Source: Lysobacterales bacterium (GTDB lineage: Bacteria > Pseudomonadota > Gammaproteobacteria > Xanthomonadales > Ahniellaceae). From it: a stretch of 64,000 nt of DNA. Position numbers and translations under genes: made by a program. Below, piece by piece: positions 1-7,837 of the stretch. Where the stretch lies: NCBI GenBank assembly GCA_016703225.1, contig JADJCM010000003.1, positions 1 to 64,000 on the forward strand, read 5' to 3'. The notes beneath the pieces were generated by a model that ran no database searches, was not told the DNA's origin, and saw only the letters and a program-made list of their open reading frames with translations. The first letter of the stretch is position 1, and every line of letters starts with the position of its first letter.

Positions 1-27
1 TGCTTTGCGAGCGAGGTCCTGAACATC

Positions 28-555
28 ATGCATCCTGGATTGAAGTGTGCAGCCCGATGGCTCCTCGCCCTCTCGCTGCAATTCGCCATGTCCTCGGCAA
101 TGGCCGGCGACACCTGCGATGGCGACTTGAGCCAGTGGCCGAGTGAACTCACCTATCTGCCGACGATGGAACTGCACGAAGGCGCAGTGCTTCAACTCGG
201 GCCGAAGACGACCGGTGGAATTGAACTCTCCGGCGGTTCGGTAGTGATTTCCGCAAATGCCATCGCGATCACCGCTTGGTGGGAAGACGCCTGCGGATTT
301 GACCCGCGTACTTGGTTTTACTCCATCGTGGATGTTCCGCATCTTGCCCCTGGCGTTTACACCGTGAACTTCAACGTGGTCGGGTTTCCCGGGCCGGATC
401 AGTTCACCAGGACGCTGGTCGTGGCCGGCGGGGGTGCGCAAGCGCCGGTCCCGGTGCCTGCGGTGTCGGGCTACTCGCTGGCCGCGGGCATCCTGGGCGT
501 GCTCATCCTGGTTGGGTGGACGCTGCGGCGGGATCGCCCGAGGCGGGGTGGGTAG
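28..555 (+). CDS. Small secreted protein with C-terminal membrane anchor, function unknown
   Basis: 175 residues. The N-terminus is a clear signal peptide: a basic start, a hydrophobic stretch around residues 10-25 and an AMA-type cleavage site before GDTCDG. The middle has a pair of well separated cysteines (near residues 30 and 90) and beta-rich composition. The C-terminal 35 residues run APVPVPAVSGYS, then a hydrophobic helix, then an arginine-rich end (TLRRDRPRRGG). This is the tripartite plan of IPTL/PEP-CTERM-like sorting tails, although the exact IPTL motif is not present. A weak GAGG-like ribosome site lies about 12 bases upstream. I do not recognise the mature domain. It probably ends up in the inner membrane or is processed there. 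Confidence 0.6.
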   Translation: MHPGLKCAARWLLALSLQFAMSSAMAGDTCDGDLSQWPSELTYLPTMELHEGAVLQLGPKTTGGIELSGGSVVISANAIAITAWWEDACGFDPRTWFYSIVDVPHLAPGVYTVNFNVVGFPGPDQFTRTLVVAGGGAQAPVPVPAVSGYSLAAGILGVLILVGWTLRRDRPRRGG

Positions 556-742
556 GCCAGACGCCGCAGCGTCGAGCCAAGGCGCTTGGCAGTAGTCGCA
601 GCGCGCATCGCCAGTGCGTTGATCCGGCCCCGCATGGGCTGGGTGCCGAACGACGATGCGCAGGAACAGAAGTATCGCGAGCGTTTCGGGCTGTGACGAA
701 ACTGCTTCCGCGCGCGCCGCGCTTGCGGCATTCTGCGCGGCC

Positions 743-1507
743 ATGACCAGCCGCATCGCGTTTGCCGCCAGCCGGACCGAGGAAGCGCAATCCGCGTTGG
801 CGGCACTGCGCGCGGTGCATGGCGACATCGCGCCGTCCGCGGCCGATGTCATTGTCGCGCTTGGCGGCGACGGCTTCATGTTGCAGACCCTGCACCGCTA
901 CCGCGATCTGGCCAAGCCGGTGTATGGCATGAAGCTCGGCAGTGTCGGTTTCCTGATGAACCAGTTCCATGCCGACGAGTTGGGCGCACGCATCGAGCGC
1001 GCGCGTCCGACCCAGCTGCGGCCGCTGGAGATGACGGCGGTGGCGGAGTCGGGTTCCACCGTCGAAGCGATCGCGTTCAACGAGGTCTCGCTGTTGCGCC
1101 AGACCAAGCAGGCCGCGCACATTCGGGTTTCGCTGAATGGCGTGGTCAAGCTCGAAGAACTGATCTGCGACGGCGTGCTGGTGTCCACGCCCGCCGGCAG
1201 CACCGCCTACAACCTGTCGGCACACGGGCCGATCCTGCCGCTCGATTCGCGCGTGCTGGCGATGACCGCGATCTCGCCGTTCCGGCCGCGTCGCTGGCGC
1301 GGTGCGGTGTTGCCGGCATCGGTCGAGGTGCGCTTCGAGATTCTCGACCATTACAAGCGGCCGGTGAGCGCGACCGCGGACGCGAATGAGGTGCGCGACA
1401 TCGTCGAGGTGACGGTGCGCGAGTCGCCGACGCGCACGGTCACCCTGCTGTTCGACCCCGAACACAATCTTGAGCAACGGATCCTCGATGAACAATTTGC
1501 CTTTTGA
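743..1507 (+). CDS. nadK: NAD kinase
   Basis: Phosphorylates NAD to NADP in the cytoplasm using ATP or polyphosphate. Visible hallmarks are the GGDG phosphate-binding motif near residue 41, the NE pair in AFNEVSLL near residue 113, and the STPAGSTAYN segment near residue 150, which is diagnostic of the family. The chosen ATG gives 254 residues, the usual size for proteobacterial NadK. An earlier in-frame ATG at 656 would add 29 residues that look unlike the family. The stop overlaps the start region of the downstream protease gene, so the two may be cotranscribed. Confidence 0.93.
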   Translation: MTSRIAFAASRTEEAQSALAALRAVHGDIAPSAADVIVALGGDGFMLQTLHRYRDLAKPVYGMKLGSVGFLMNQFHADELGARIERARPTQLRPLEMTAVAESGSTVEAIAFNEVSLLRQTKQAAHIRVSLNGVVKLEELICDGVLVSTPAGSTAYNLSAHGPILPLDSRVLAMTAISPFRPRRWRGAVLPASVEVRFEILDHYKRPVSATADANEVRDIVEVTVRESPTRTVTLLFDPEHNLEQRILDEQFAF

Positions 1508-3026
1508 ACCCATGCGTCGCGTCGCCTTCGCGGCCCTGTCGCTCGTCGCCCTCTCGGCAACTGCCGGAGATTGGCGCGACAAGGTCGATCCGGCCTTGCG
1601 TGCCGAACTGGCGAAGGGGGCCGGTGCGCCGGTGCGGGTGTTGATCGTGCCGAGCGTGACCGACAAGGCCCGGATCGATATCGCGGCGTTGTCTGCGCGC
1701 ACGCCGCCCAGGCAGCGTCCGCAGGTGGTGCATGCGGCCTTGCTCGCACAGGCCAAGGCAACGCAGGCCGGCGTGCTGGCCTGGCTGCGGCGCGAGGGCA
1801 TCGCGTATCAGGCCTTCAGCGTGGCCAACGCGGTGGCGGCCACCTTGCCGGCGAATCGGCTCGATACCCTGGCGAAACGCGCCGATGTTGCGCGCATCGA
1901 TGCCGACCCGGTGATCCACCACGCCCTGCCGAAAGCGGAGCCGCTGCAGTTCGGCAAGGCGGTGACCGCGATCGAACTCGGCATCAACTACATCAATGCC
2001 CCCGCGGTCTGGGCACTGCCGGGCAATCCGCGTGGTACCGGCATCGTCGTTGCCGGGCAAGACACCGGTTATCGCTGGACGCACGCGGCGCTGAAGGCGA
2101 AGTATCGCGGCTGGAATGGGGTCAGCGCCAACCACGACTACCAGTGGCACGACGCCGTCCACTCTGGCGGCGGCGTCTGCGGTGCGAATGCCGTGGCACC
2201 CTGCGACGACCATGGTCATGGCACGCACACCATGGGCACCATGATCGGCGACGATGGCGGGACCAACCAGATCGGCGTGGCGCCGGATGCGAAGTGGATC
2301 GCCTGCCGCAACATGGATGTCGGCAACGGCACGCCGACCACGTACCTCGAGTGCTTCGAGTTCTTCCTGGCGCCGTACCCGGTCGGCGGTACGCCGGCAC
2401 AGGGTGATCCGAACCTGGCACCGCACGTGATCAACAACTCCTGGGGCTGCCCGACTTCCGAAGGCTGCAATTCCGGCAACTGGGCGACGATGCAGACCGC
2501 GATCAGCAATCTGACCGCCGCCGGAGTGCTGGTCGTGGTCTCTGCGGGCAATGACGGCAGCGGCTGTTCGACGGTCAACGCCCCGCCTGCGTTCTTCGAC
2601 GAGTCGTTTTCGGTCGGCAATCTCAGCGCGTCCACCGGCATCATCGCCAGTTCTTCCAGCCGCGGGCCGGTCACGGTCGATGGCAGCAACCGGATGAAGC
2701 CGGACATCGCCGCGCCGGGGTCCAGCGTGCGCTCGGCGGTCAACTCTGGCGACACCAGCTACACCACGATGAGCGGCACCAGCATGGCCGGTCCGCATGT
2801 CGCCGGCGCTGCAGCGTTGTTCATGAGCGCAGTGCCCGCCCTGCAACGCCAGCCGGTGCTGGTGCGCCAGTATCTGGAGCAGTCGGCGACGGCGGTTTCC
2901 TCCACTGCTTGCTCATCGGTCGGTGTGCCGAACAATCTCTACGGCCACGGCCGCCTCGACGTGCTCGCCGCGGTGCAGGCTGCGCTCGTGGTCTACCCCT
3001 ACCTGTTCGCCGACGGGTTCGAGTGA
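1488..3026 (+). CDS. Secreted subtilisin-like serine peptidase (S8 family) with ADGFE tail
   Basis: About 512 residues. A signal peptide is evident (RRVAFAALSLVALSATAG). Residues 30-140 form an I9-like propeptide region, followed by the S8 catalytic domain with Asp near 192 (GQDTGY), His near 244 (HGHGTHTMG) and Ser near 432 (SGTSMAGPH). The oxyanion Asn is in NNSWGCP. The very C-terminus reads YLFADGFE, a short acidic tail seen on many secreted proteins of Xanthomonadales relatives. The start could also be ATG 1512, which places the signal peptide directly at the N-terminus; a TTG at 1470 is less likely. The stop overlaps the next gene by four bases (GTGA), so protease and nucleotidase are translationally coupled. 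Confidence 0.88.
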   Translation: MNNLPFEPMRRVAFAALSLVALSATAGDWRDKVDPALRAELAKGAGAPVRVLIVPSVTDKARIDIAALSARTPPRQRPQVVHAALLAQAKATQAGVLAWLRREGIAYQAFSVANAVAATLPANRLDTLAKRADVARIDADPVIHHALPKAEPLQFGKAVTAIELGINYINAPAVWALPGNPRGTGIVVAGQDTGYRWTHAALKAKYRGWNGVSANHDYQWHDAVHSGGGVCGANAVAPCDDHGHGTHTMGTMIGDDGGTNQIGVAPDAKWIACRNMDVGNGTPTTYLECFEFFLAPYPVGGTPAQGDPNLAPHVINNSWGCPTSEGCNSGNWATMQTAISNLTAAGVLVVVSAGNDGSGCSTVNAPPAFFDESFSVGNLSASTGIIASSSSRGPVTVDGSNRMKPDIAAPGSSVRSAVNSGDTSYTTMSGTSMAGPHVAGAAALFMSAVPALQRQPVLVRQYLEQSATAVSSTACSSVGVPNNLYGHGRLDVLAAVQAALVVYPYLFADGFE

Positions 3027-3931
3027 GTCTCGACGCCAGCAACGACAACCGCCTCACGGTCGCGATCAGTTCGCGGGCCTTGTTCGATCTGGGCGAGAGC
3101 CATGCGCTGTTCGAGCGTGAGGGGCTGGATGCGTATCGGGCGTACCAGATGGCGCGCGAAAACGAATTGCTGGCGCCTGGCATCGCCTTTCCGCTGGTCG
3201 AGAAGTTGCTGCGCATCAACCGGCTCTCGGCGGAGACGCCGCGGATCGAGGTGATCTTGCTGTCGCGCAATTCCTCCGACACCGGCCTGCGCATCTTCAA
3301 TTCGATCGAGCACTACGGGCTCGAGATCGTGCGCGCCGCGTTCACCAACGGCGCGCCGACCTGGCCCTACGTGCAGCCGTTCGGCGCGCAGTTGTTCCTG
3401 TCGGCGAATCATGACGACGTCGCCAGCGCGCTCGAAGCCGGCGTCGCTGCCGCGACCATCCTGCCGTCCAAGGCACCGGACCGTCAGACCGACCAGCTGC
3501 GCATCGCTTTCGATGGCGACGCCGTGATCTTCTCCGACGAGTCCGAACGCATTTCGCAGGAACGAGGTTTGCAGGCCTTTCACGACAACGAGATCGAGCA
3601 TGCGGCCAAGCCGATGGGCGGTGGACCGTTCCGCGCCTTCCTCGACCAGTTGCACCGCATCCAGTCGGCATTTCCGTTCGGGCAGAGCCCGATCCGCACC
3701 GCGCTCGTCACCGCGCGCTCGGCGCCGGCGCACAAGCGCGTGATCCTGACCTTGCGCGAGTGGGGCGTACGTCTCGACGAAGCCATGTTCCTCGGTGGCC
3801 GCGACAAGGGGCCGTTCCTGCGCACCTTTGGCGCCGACATCTTCTTCGACGATTCCGCGCGCAATGCCGAGTCCGCCAGCGGCCACGTCGCCACCGGCCA
3901 TGTGCCGCACGGCGTCTCCAACCAGCCGTAG
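3023..3931 (+). CDS. Cytosolic-type 5'-nucleotidase (5-nucleotidase superfamily, PF06189-like)
   Basis: 302 residues from a GTG that overlaps the protease stop (GTGA). It resembles the NT5C1-type 5'-nucleotidases that hydrolyse nucleoside monophosphates: it begins LTVAISSRALFDLGESH, has the segment VILLSRNSSDTGLRIF near residue 80, a DGDAVIF motif near residue 160, and a C-terminal FDDSARN motif. An ATG far upstream at 2909 would produce an arginine-rich extension from the antisense-like frame and is rejected. The TAG stop (3929-3931) lies inside the first bases of the repeat array that follows, so the array sets the present C-terminus. Confidence 0.85.
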   Translation: MSLDASNDNRLTVAISSRALFDLGESHALFEREGLDAYRAYQMARENELLAPGIAFPLVEKLLRINRLSAETPRIEVILLSRNSSDTGLRIFNSIEHYGLEIVRAAFTNGAPTWPYVQPFGAQLFLSANHDDVASALEAGVAAATILPSKAPDRQTDQLRIAFDGDAVIFSDESERISQERGLQAFHDNEIEHAAKPMGGGPFRAFLDQLHRIQSAFPFGQSPIRTALVTARSAPAHKRVILTLREWGVRLDEAMFLGGRDKGPFLRTFGADIFFDDSARNAESASGHVATGHVPHGVSNQP

Positions 3932-4464
3932 GGTGTGCCGAGCAAAGCGAGGCGCACCGCCGATTCGCGAAGGCGCACGATTTGCACCGCCCGTTCGCGG
4001 GCGTGTTCGGTGCGCACCGCTTCGCGGTGCACACCCTACGCGATGTCGCGGTCGTGGTTCGTGGTGGCCGTAGGGTGTGCCGAGCAAAGCGAGGCGCACC
4101 GCCCGCCCGCAACGGCGCACGGTTTGCACCGCCCGTTCGCGGGCGTGTTCGGTGCGCACCGCTTCGCGGTGCACACCCTATGCGATGTCGCGGTCGTGGT
4201 TCGTGGTGGCCGTAGGGTGTGCCGAGCAAAGCGAGGCGCACCGCCGATTCGCGAAGGCGCACGATTTGCACCGCCCGTTCGCGGGCGTGTTCGGTGCGCA
4301 CCGCTTCGCGGTGCACACCCTACGCGATGTCGCGGTCGTGGTTCGTGGTGGCCGTAGGGTGTGCCGAGCAAAGCGAGGCGCACCGCCCGCCCGCAACGGC
4401 GCACGGTTTGCACCGCCCGTTCGCGGGCGTGTTCGGTGCGCACCGCTTCGCGGTGCACACCCTA
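3928..4464. repeat. 142-bp tandem repeat array, left part (four units, A-B-A-B)
   Basis: Units start with GTAGGGTGTGCCGAGC at 3928, 4070, 4212 and 4354, an exact 142-bp period. Units 1 and 3 share one variant interior (A, with CGATTCGCGAAGGCGC) and units 2 and 4 another (B, with CGCCCGCAACGGCGC), so the true higher-order period is 284 bp. Each unit is bounded by an imperfect inverted repeat: the start pairs with the GCACACCCTA end, and each end can fold on its own (for example CACCGC-GAA-GCGGTG). Open frames run through in all phases because 142 is not a multiple of three; none looks like a gene. Confidence 0.95.
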
Positions 4465-4467
4465 TGT

Positions 4468-4483
4468 ATGGACTCACCCCCTC
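4468..4483 (+). repeat. Left subterminal inverted repeat of the IS110-type element
   Basis: ATGGACTCACCCCCTC. It is a perfect 16-bp inverted match to 5827-5842 and lies three bases inside the left insertion boundary. Confidence 0.85.
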
Positions 4484-4706
4484 CGTCAACCGCTGCTTTT
4501 TTCACGGACCTTGGCTGCGTCTATGTATCAGGCCTCTGATCGGCGAAGCATCGCCTGGGCCAGCATCGGATGAGCACGCGGACTGCCAATTACGTGTAGG
4601 CCTCAAGGGCCAGTAGGGTGTTAGGCACCGATCCGCGTCGGTCTTACCTGTGGTTCGTGCGTGAAGCAGCAGGCTGGGCGCTCAGCGCCCGGGGTGAACG
4701 CAGGTT
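4484..4706 (-). ncRNA. Candidate guide (bridge/seek) RNA region of the IS110-type element
   Basis: About 220 bases between the left inverted repeat and the transposase stop have no coding potential, but contain several hairpins: GGCGA-AGCA-TCGCC at 4542-4555, GGCC-TCAA-GGGCC near 4599-4611, and GGGCGC-TCA-GCGCCC at 4676-4690. In IS1111-type elements the RNA that specifies target and donor lies downstream of the transposase, which is this position. The stretch contains TAGGGTG (4614-4620), the exact complement of the seven bases CACCCTA that abut the insertion on the left (4458-4464). RNA ends and strand are inferred, not seen. Confidence 0.35.
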
Positions 4707-5745
4707 TCATCTCATGGCGGCATCCTCGCGGTAGCTGCCGCCGTTCTTCAGCAACGCGTACATGATTCTCAGGTTGCGATTGGCCAGGCGCACCGCAGCA
4801 GCCTTGCTGCCCAGCTTCTCCTTCCAGCGGCGAAGACGCTGCGGATGTTTTCTTTCCTCGCACGCCGGATTCACTTGTCGCAACACAGCATGTGCACCGT
4901 TGATCAGTAGGCTGCGGACATAGCCATCTCCGCGCTTGGACATGCCCCTCAGCCGGATTCGATTGCCACTGCTCGCCTGATCTGGCACCACGCCAAAATA
5001 CGCCGCAAATTGTCGCGCATTGGCAAAGCGTTCTGGATTCAAGTCCTTGCACACCAATGCGGTCGCAGTCATCGGCCCTACACCAGGAACCGTCATCAGG
5101 CGCCGCGTCAGTGGATCGGTTGTTGCCACGCTCTGCAACTCCGCGTCGAGCGCAGCCATGCGTTCGCCCAAGCATTCCCACTCCGCCCACAGATCCGCAA
5201 TCAGATCGCGCAGCCGAAAGGGAATGGGCAAGCTCGCATCCTCCAGCACCTGCCGCAGGCGAACGACCAGCGCCATCTCGCCGCGCGAAGACCAGCCCAT
5301 GCTCGGTAAGCAACCCGCGAATCTGATTGCTGATCGCCGTACGCCGCGACACGTACCCCGAACGCACCCGATGCAGAGCCTGCATCGTCAGCCGCTCCAC
5401 CGACTTGACCGGAACTGCGTGGATCGATTTGTCGCGCCCCGCACGCAGGATCGCGAAAGTGTCCTTGCGGTCGTTCTTGGCGCCGCTGCGATGCTCCTCC
5501 ACTCGCTGTGCGGGTAGTACGAAAACCTCGATGCCGTGTGACTGCAACTCACGCGCCCATGACTGCGCGCCAGGGCCGGTCTCCATAAGCACCACCAACG
5601 GCGGTTTCAGCGTCCTCAGGAACTCGACAAACGACTCGCGCGACTTGATCCGGTCCTCGAAAACAACAGTGCCTCGCTCGTCCTCGCCGGCCACTTGGAA
5701 AACGCTCTTCGCCAGATCGATCGCCAACGTCCGCACACGTGCCAT
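4707..5745 (-). pseudogene. IS110-family DEDD transposase, frameshifted
   Basis: The N-terminal half (start ATG 5745) has the RuvC-like IS110 domain: AIDLAKSVFQV with the first Asp, LMETGPGAQSW with the Glu, and NDRKDTFAI with a later Asp. The C-terminal half is the transposase_20 domain: MTVPGVGPMTATAL, AAYFGVVPDQASSG and the serine region RGMSKRGDGYVR. The halves lie in different frames. The frame changes by -1 near 5282, where FARGEM would read through if one base were restored. Together they give about 345 residues, the normal length. Either the copy is dead or one base is missing in the assembly; programmed frameshifting is not usual for this family. Confidence 0.85.
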
Positions 5746-5826
5746 ACACACTCGTTCATGGGCTCGCCCTCTCACTTTGGTCGTGGTGCACGCAGTTCAC
5801 CACTCCTGGCGCCTAGACGCCTCGGT

Positions 5827-5842
5827 GAGGGGGTGAGTCCAT
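5827..5842 (-). repeat. Right subterminal inverted repeat of the IS110-type element
   Basis: GAGGGGGTGAGTCCAT, the perfect reverse complement of 4468-4483. It lies seven bases inside the right boundary. Beyond it the 142-bp array resumes. Confidence 0.85.
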
Positions 5843-5849
5843 TCGATTA

Positions 5850-6188
5850 CGCGATGTCGCGGTCGTGGTTCGTGGTGGCCGTAGGGTGTGCCGAGCAAAG
5901 CGAGGCGCACCGCCGATTCGCGAAGGCGCACGATTTGCACCGCCCGTTCGCGGGCGTGTTCGGTGCGCACCGCTTCGCGGTGCACACCCTACGCGATGTC
6001 GCGGTCGTGGTTCGTGGTGGCCGTAGGGTGTGCCGAGCAAAGCGAGGCGCACCGCCCGCCCGCAACGGCGCACGGTTTGCACCGCCCGTTCGCGATGTCG
6101 CGGTCGTGGTTCGTGGTGGCCGTAGGGTGTGCCGAGCAAAGCGAGGCGCACCGCCCGCCCGCGTCGGCGCACGATTTGCGCCGCCCGA
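5850..6188. repeat. 142-bp tandem repeat array, right part (A, truncated B, partial unit)
   Basis: Continues the array after the insertion sequence. It holds the last 31 bp of unit 4, a full A unit from 5881, a B unit from 6023 shortened by 43 bp (its next neighbour starts at 6122, 99 bp later), and a partial degenerate B unit that stops at the end of the convergent exporter gene. The A-B alternation continues across the insertion, so the array was one piece before the element arrived. Confidence 0.92.
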
Positions 6189-6189
6189 T

Positions 6190-7092
6190 TTACGCGCGCT
6201 TCCAGGTGATCAGCACGACGCCAGCGAGAATGATGCCCATGGCGAGCAGATCGCGGCCGTGCAGCGCTTCGCCGCCGAGCAGCACGCCGAACAACACCGC
6301 GATCGGCGGGTTGACGTAGGCGTAGCTGGTCGCGATGGCCGGGCGCACCTTGTCGAGCAGATAGACGTAGGCGCCGAAGCCGATGATCGAGCCGAAAATC
6401 GCCAGATAGACCAGCGATCCGATCGCCAGCGCATCGATGCCCGGGCGAATCCAGCCGGCGCCGTGCACCTGCGTGGCCAGCGCCAGCACCGGCGCGGCGA
6501 TCAGCATCTGCGCCGCCGTGCTCATCATCGGGCTCGGCAGGTCGCGGCCGCGACTCCACACCGAGCCGAACGCCCAGGCGATCGGCGAGATCAACAGCGC
6601 GATCGCGCCGGCGGGGTTTGCGGCCAGATCGCCGCCGAGGTTGAGCAGGATCACGCCGACGAAACCGATCGCGAGACCGATGCCTTCGCGGCGCGTCGGC
6701 CAGCGCCGATACATCGCGCCGAACATCGCCGCCCACAACGGCATGCTGGCGATGGCGACTGCGGCGAGCCCGGAGCCGACGCTCTGCTCGGCGTAGCAGA
6801 CCAGACCGTTGCCGACACCGAGCAGCAAGGTGCCCATCACCAGCATGTTTTTCCACTGCGCCATGGTCGGCAGCGGCACGCCTTTCCAGCGCAGCCAGGC
6901 GAAGAACAACAGGCCGGCAACAGCGAAGCGGATCGCCGCCATGGCAAACGGCGAGAAGCCGACCAGCGCCCATTTGATCGCGAGGTAGGTCGAGCCCCAG
7001 ACCAGGTACAGCGAGAGCAGGGCGGCGAGGATCAACCAGCGTTCGCGCTCTGCGGCATTCGCGGTGGCTTCGCCGCTGACGACCATCGACAT
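6190..7092 (-). CDS. yedA: EamA-family drug/metabolite exporter (YedA-like)
   Basis: 300 residues with ten predicted membrane helices arranged as two EamA repeats of five. Recognisable segments are SLYLVWGSTYLAIKWAL in the first helix, ASMPLWAAMFGA at the end of the first repeat, AWAFGSVWSRGRDLP, and the final helix GIILAGVVLITWKRA with a basic end. This matches YedA-type inner-membrane exporters of amino acids or metabolites; the substrate cannot be told from sequence. The stop codon directly abuts the last partial repeat unit. The gene is convergent with the nucleotidase across the array. Confidence 0.85.
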   Translation of the reverse strand: MSMVVSGEATANAAERERWLILAALLSLYLVWGSTYLAIKWALVGFSPFAMAAIRFAVAGLLFFAWLRWKGVPLPTMAQWKNMLVMGTLLLGVGNGLVCYAEQSVGSGLAAVAIASMPLWAAMFGAMYRRWPTRREGIGLAIGFVGVILLNLGGDLAANPAGAIALLISPIAWAFGSVWSRGRDLPSPMMSTAAQMLIAAPVLALATQVHGAGWIRPGIDALAIGSLVYLAIFGSIIGFGAYVYLLDKVRPAIATSYAYVNPPIAVLFGVLLGGEALHGRDLLAMGIILAGVVLITWKRA

Positions 7093-7158
7093 CGTTGAGG
7101 TTCCCGGGGTTCGGTCGGTGCGCGCAGCAAAGACCCGCGGCGCTCGTGCAGCGGCGGA

Positions 7159-7422
7159 TCAGTCTCGATCGCGTCCGAGTGGCGTCAGCACGCCGCTGCC
7201 GGGGCGACGCACGACTTCATACTCGCCCTCGAATACACGCTCGCTGGGCGAGTTCACGCTGCCTTCGCCGCGCCCGCGGAACAGTCGCAGCACGCTCACG
7301 CCGAGGAAAATGCCGACGGCCACCAAGGTACCGAACAGCAACGCGCCCAGCGCGATCGCGCCGATCAGCAGCAGCTTCAGCACGGAAAGCACGGGTCGGA
7401 ACAGGGCGGACAGGGTCGACAT
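7159..7422 (-). CDS. Small membrane protein, function unknown
   Basis: 87 residues from ATG 7422. An upstream extension to 7599 overlaps the divergent Rieske gene and lacks family-like sequence. The protein begins MSTLSALFRPVLSVLK and then has one long or two short hydrophobic helices (residues 15-48). A basic segment follows (RLFRGRGEG) and a hydrophilic tail ending LGRDRD. The positive-inside rule places the tail in the cytoplasm. It lies upstream of the exporter on the same strand with a 66-bp gap, so cotranscription is possible. I do not recognise a named family. Confidence 0.5.
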   Translation of the reverse strand: MSTLSALFRPVLSVLKLLLIGAIALGALLFGTLVAVGIFLGVSVLRLFRGRGEGSVNSPSERVFEGEYEVVRRPGSGVLTPLGRDRD

Positions 7423-7474
7423 GGCATCATTCCCGGGAGGTGAGCCAAGCATGCAGCAAAGGAGTGATGACGAC

Positions 7475-7837
7475 ATGAACGACAGCCTCACGGCGGATGT
7501 CGAAACCGGGGCACCAGGACGGATCGCGCTCGCCGCGATCCCGGAAGGCACCGCCGTGGGCGCGCATCTGCCATCCAGCACCGGCGGCTTCGAGATCATC
7601 CTGGTGCGCGTCGGTGATCGCGTGTTCGGCTACCACAATGAATGCCCTCATGCCGGCCGCCGACTCGACTGGGCGCCGGGTCGGTTCCTGATCGAGAAGG
7701 ATCATCTGGTCTGTGCCGCGCATGGCGCGATGTTCAAGCTCGACAGCGGCTTCTGCACTTCCGGGCCGTGTCGCGGTAATGGTCTGGTGCCGGTGGCCTT
7801 GCGCATCGAGGAGGGTGCGGTGCTGCTCGATCAGTAG
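7475..7837 (+). CDS. Rieske [2Fe-2S] ferredoxin-like protein
   Basis: 120 residues. It has the two Rieske cluster-binding motifs, CPHAGRRLDW (Cys and His) and CAAHGAMF (Cys and His), separated by about 19 residues. The product is therefore a small soluble 2Fe-2S electron carrier of the NirD/BphF type rather than a cytochrome bc1 Rieske protein, since no membrane anchor is present. The start is set by an AAAGGAG ribosome site ten bases before ATG 7475; the ATG at 7451 is the less likely alternative. The stop overlaps the end of the convergent permease gene by seven bases. No partner oxygenase is nearby, so its redox partner is unknown. Confidence 0.85.
   Translation: MNDSLTADVETGAPGRIALAAIPEGTAVGAHLPSSTGGFEIILVRVGDRVFGYHNECPHAGRRLDWAPGRFLIEKDHLVCAAHGAMFKLDSGFCTSGPCRGNGLVPVALRIEEGAVLLDQ

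Larger units (their letters stand above)
4465..5849 (-). mobile_element. IS110-family (IS1111-like) insertion sequence inside the repeat array
   Basis: The element boundary is fixed by the repeat period. Unit 4 runs 4354-4464 (111 bp) and the missing 31 bp of the same unit resume exactly at 5850, so 1,385 bp are inserted without an obvious target duplication. Inside are a frameshifted DEDD transposase on the minus strand, a 16-bp inverted repeat close to both ends (4468-4483 and 5827-5842) and a long non-coding stretch downstream of the transposase. Subterminal inverted repeats and a long 3' non-coding end are features of the IS1111 branch of IS110. Confidence 0.85.

Noticed and set aside
503..1801. 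432-codon minus-strand frame over nadK and the protease
   Set aside because: Shadow frame; arginine- and histidine-rich with no motif, while the plus strand carries clear NAD kinase and protease motifs.
3760..4616. Several overlapping open frames on both strands across the repeat array
   Set aside because: They are translations of the 142-bp repeat in different phases; the same peptides recur in every frame and match no protein family.
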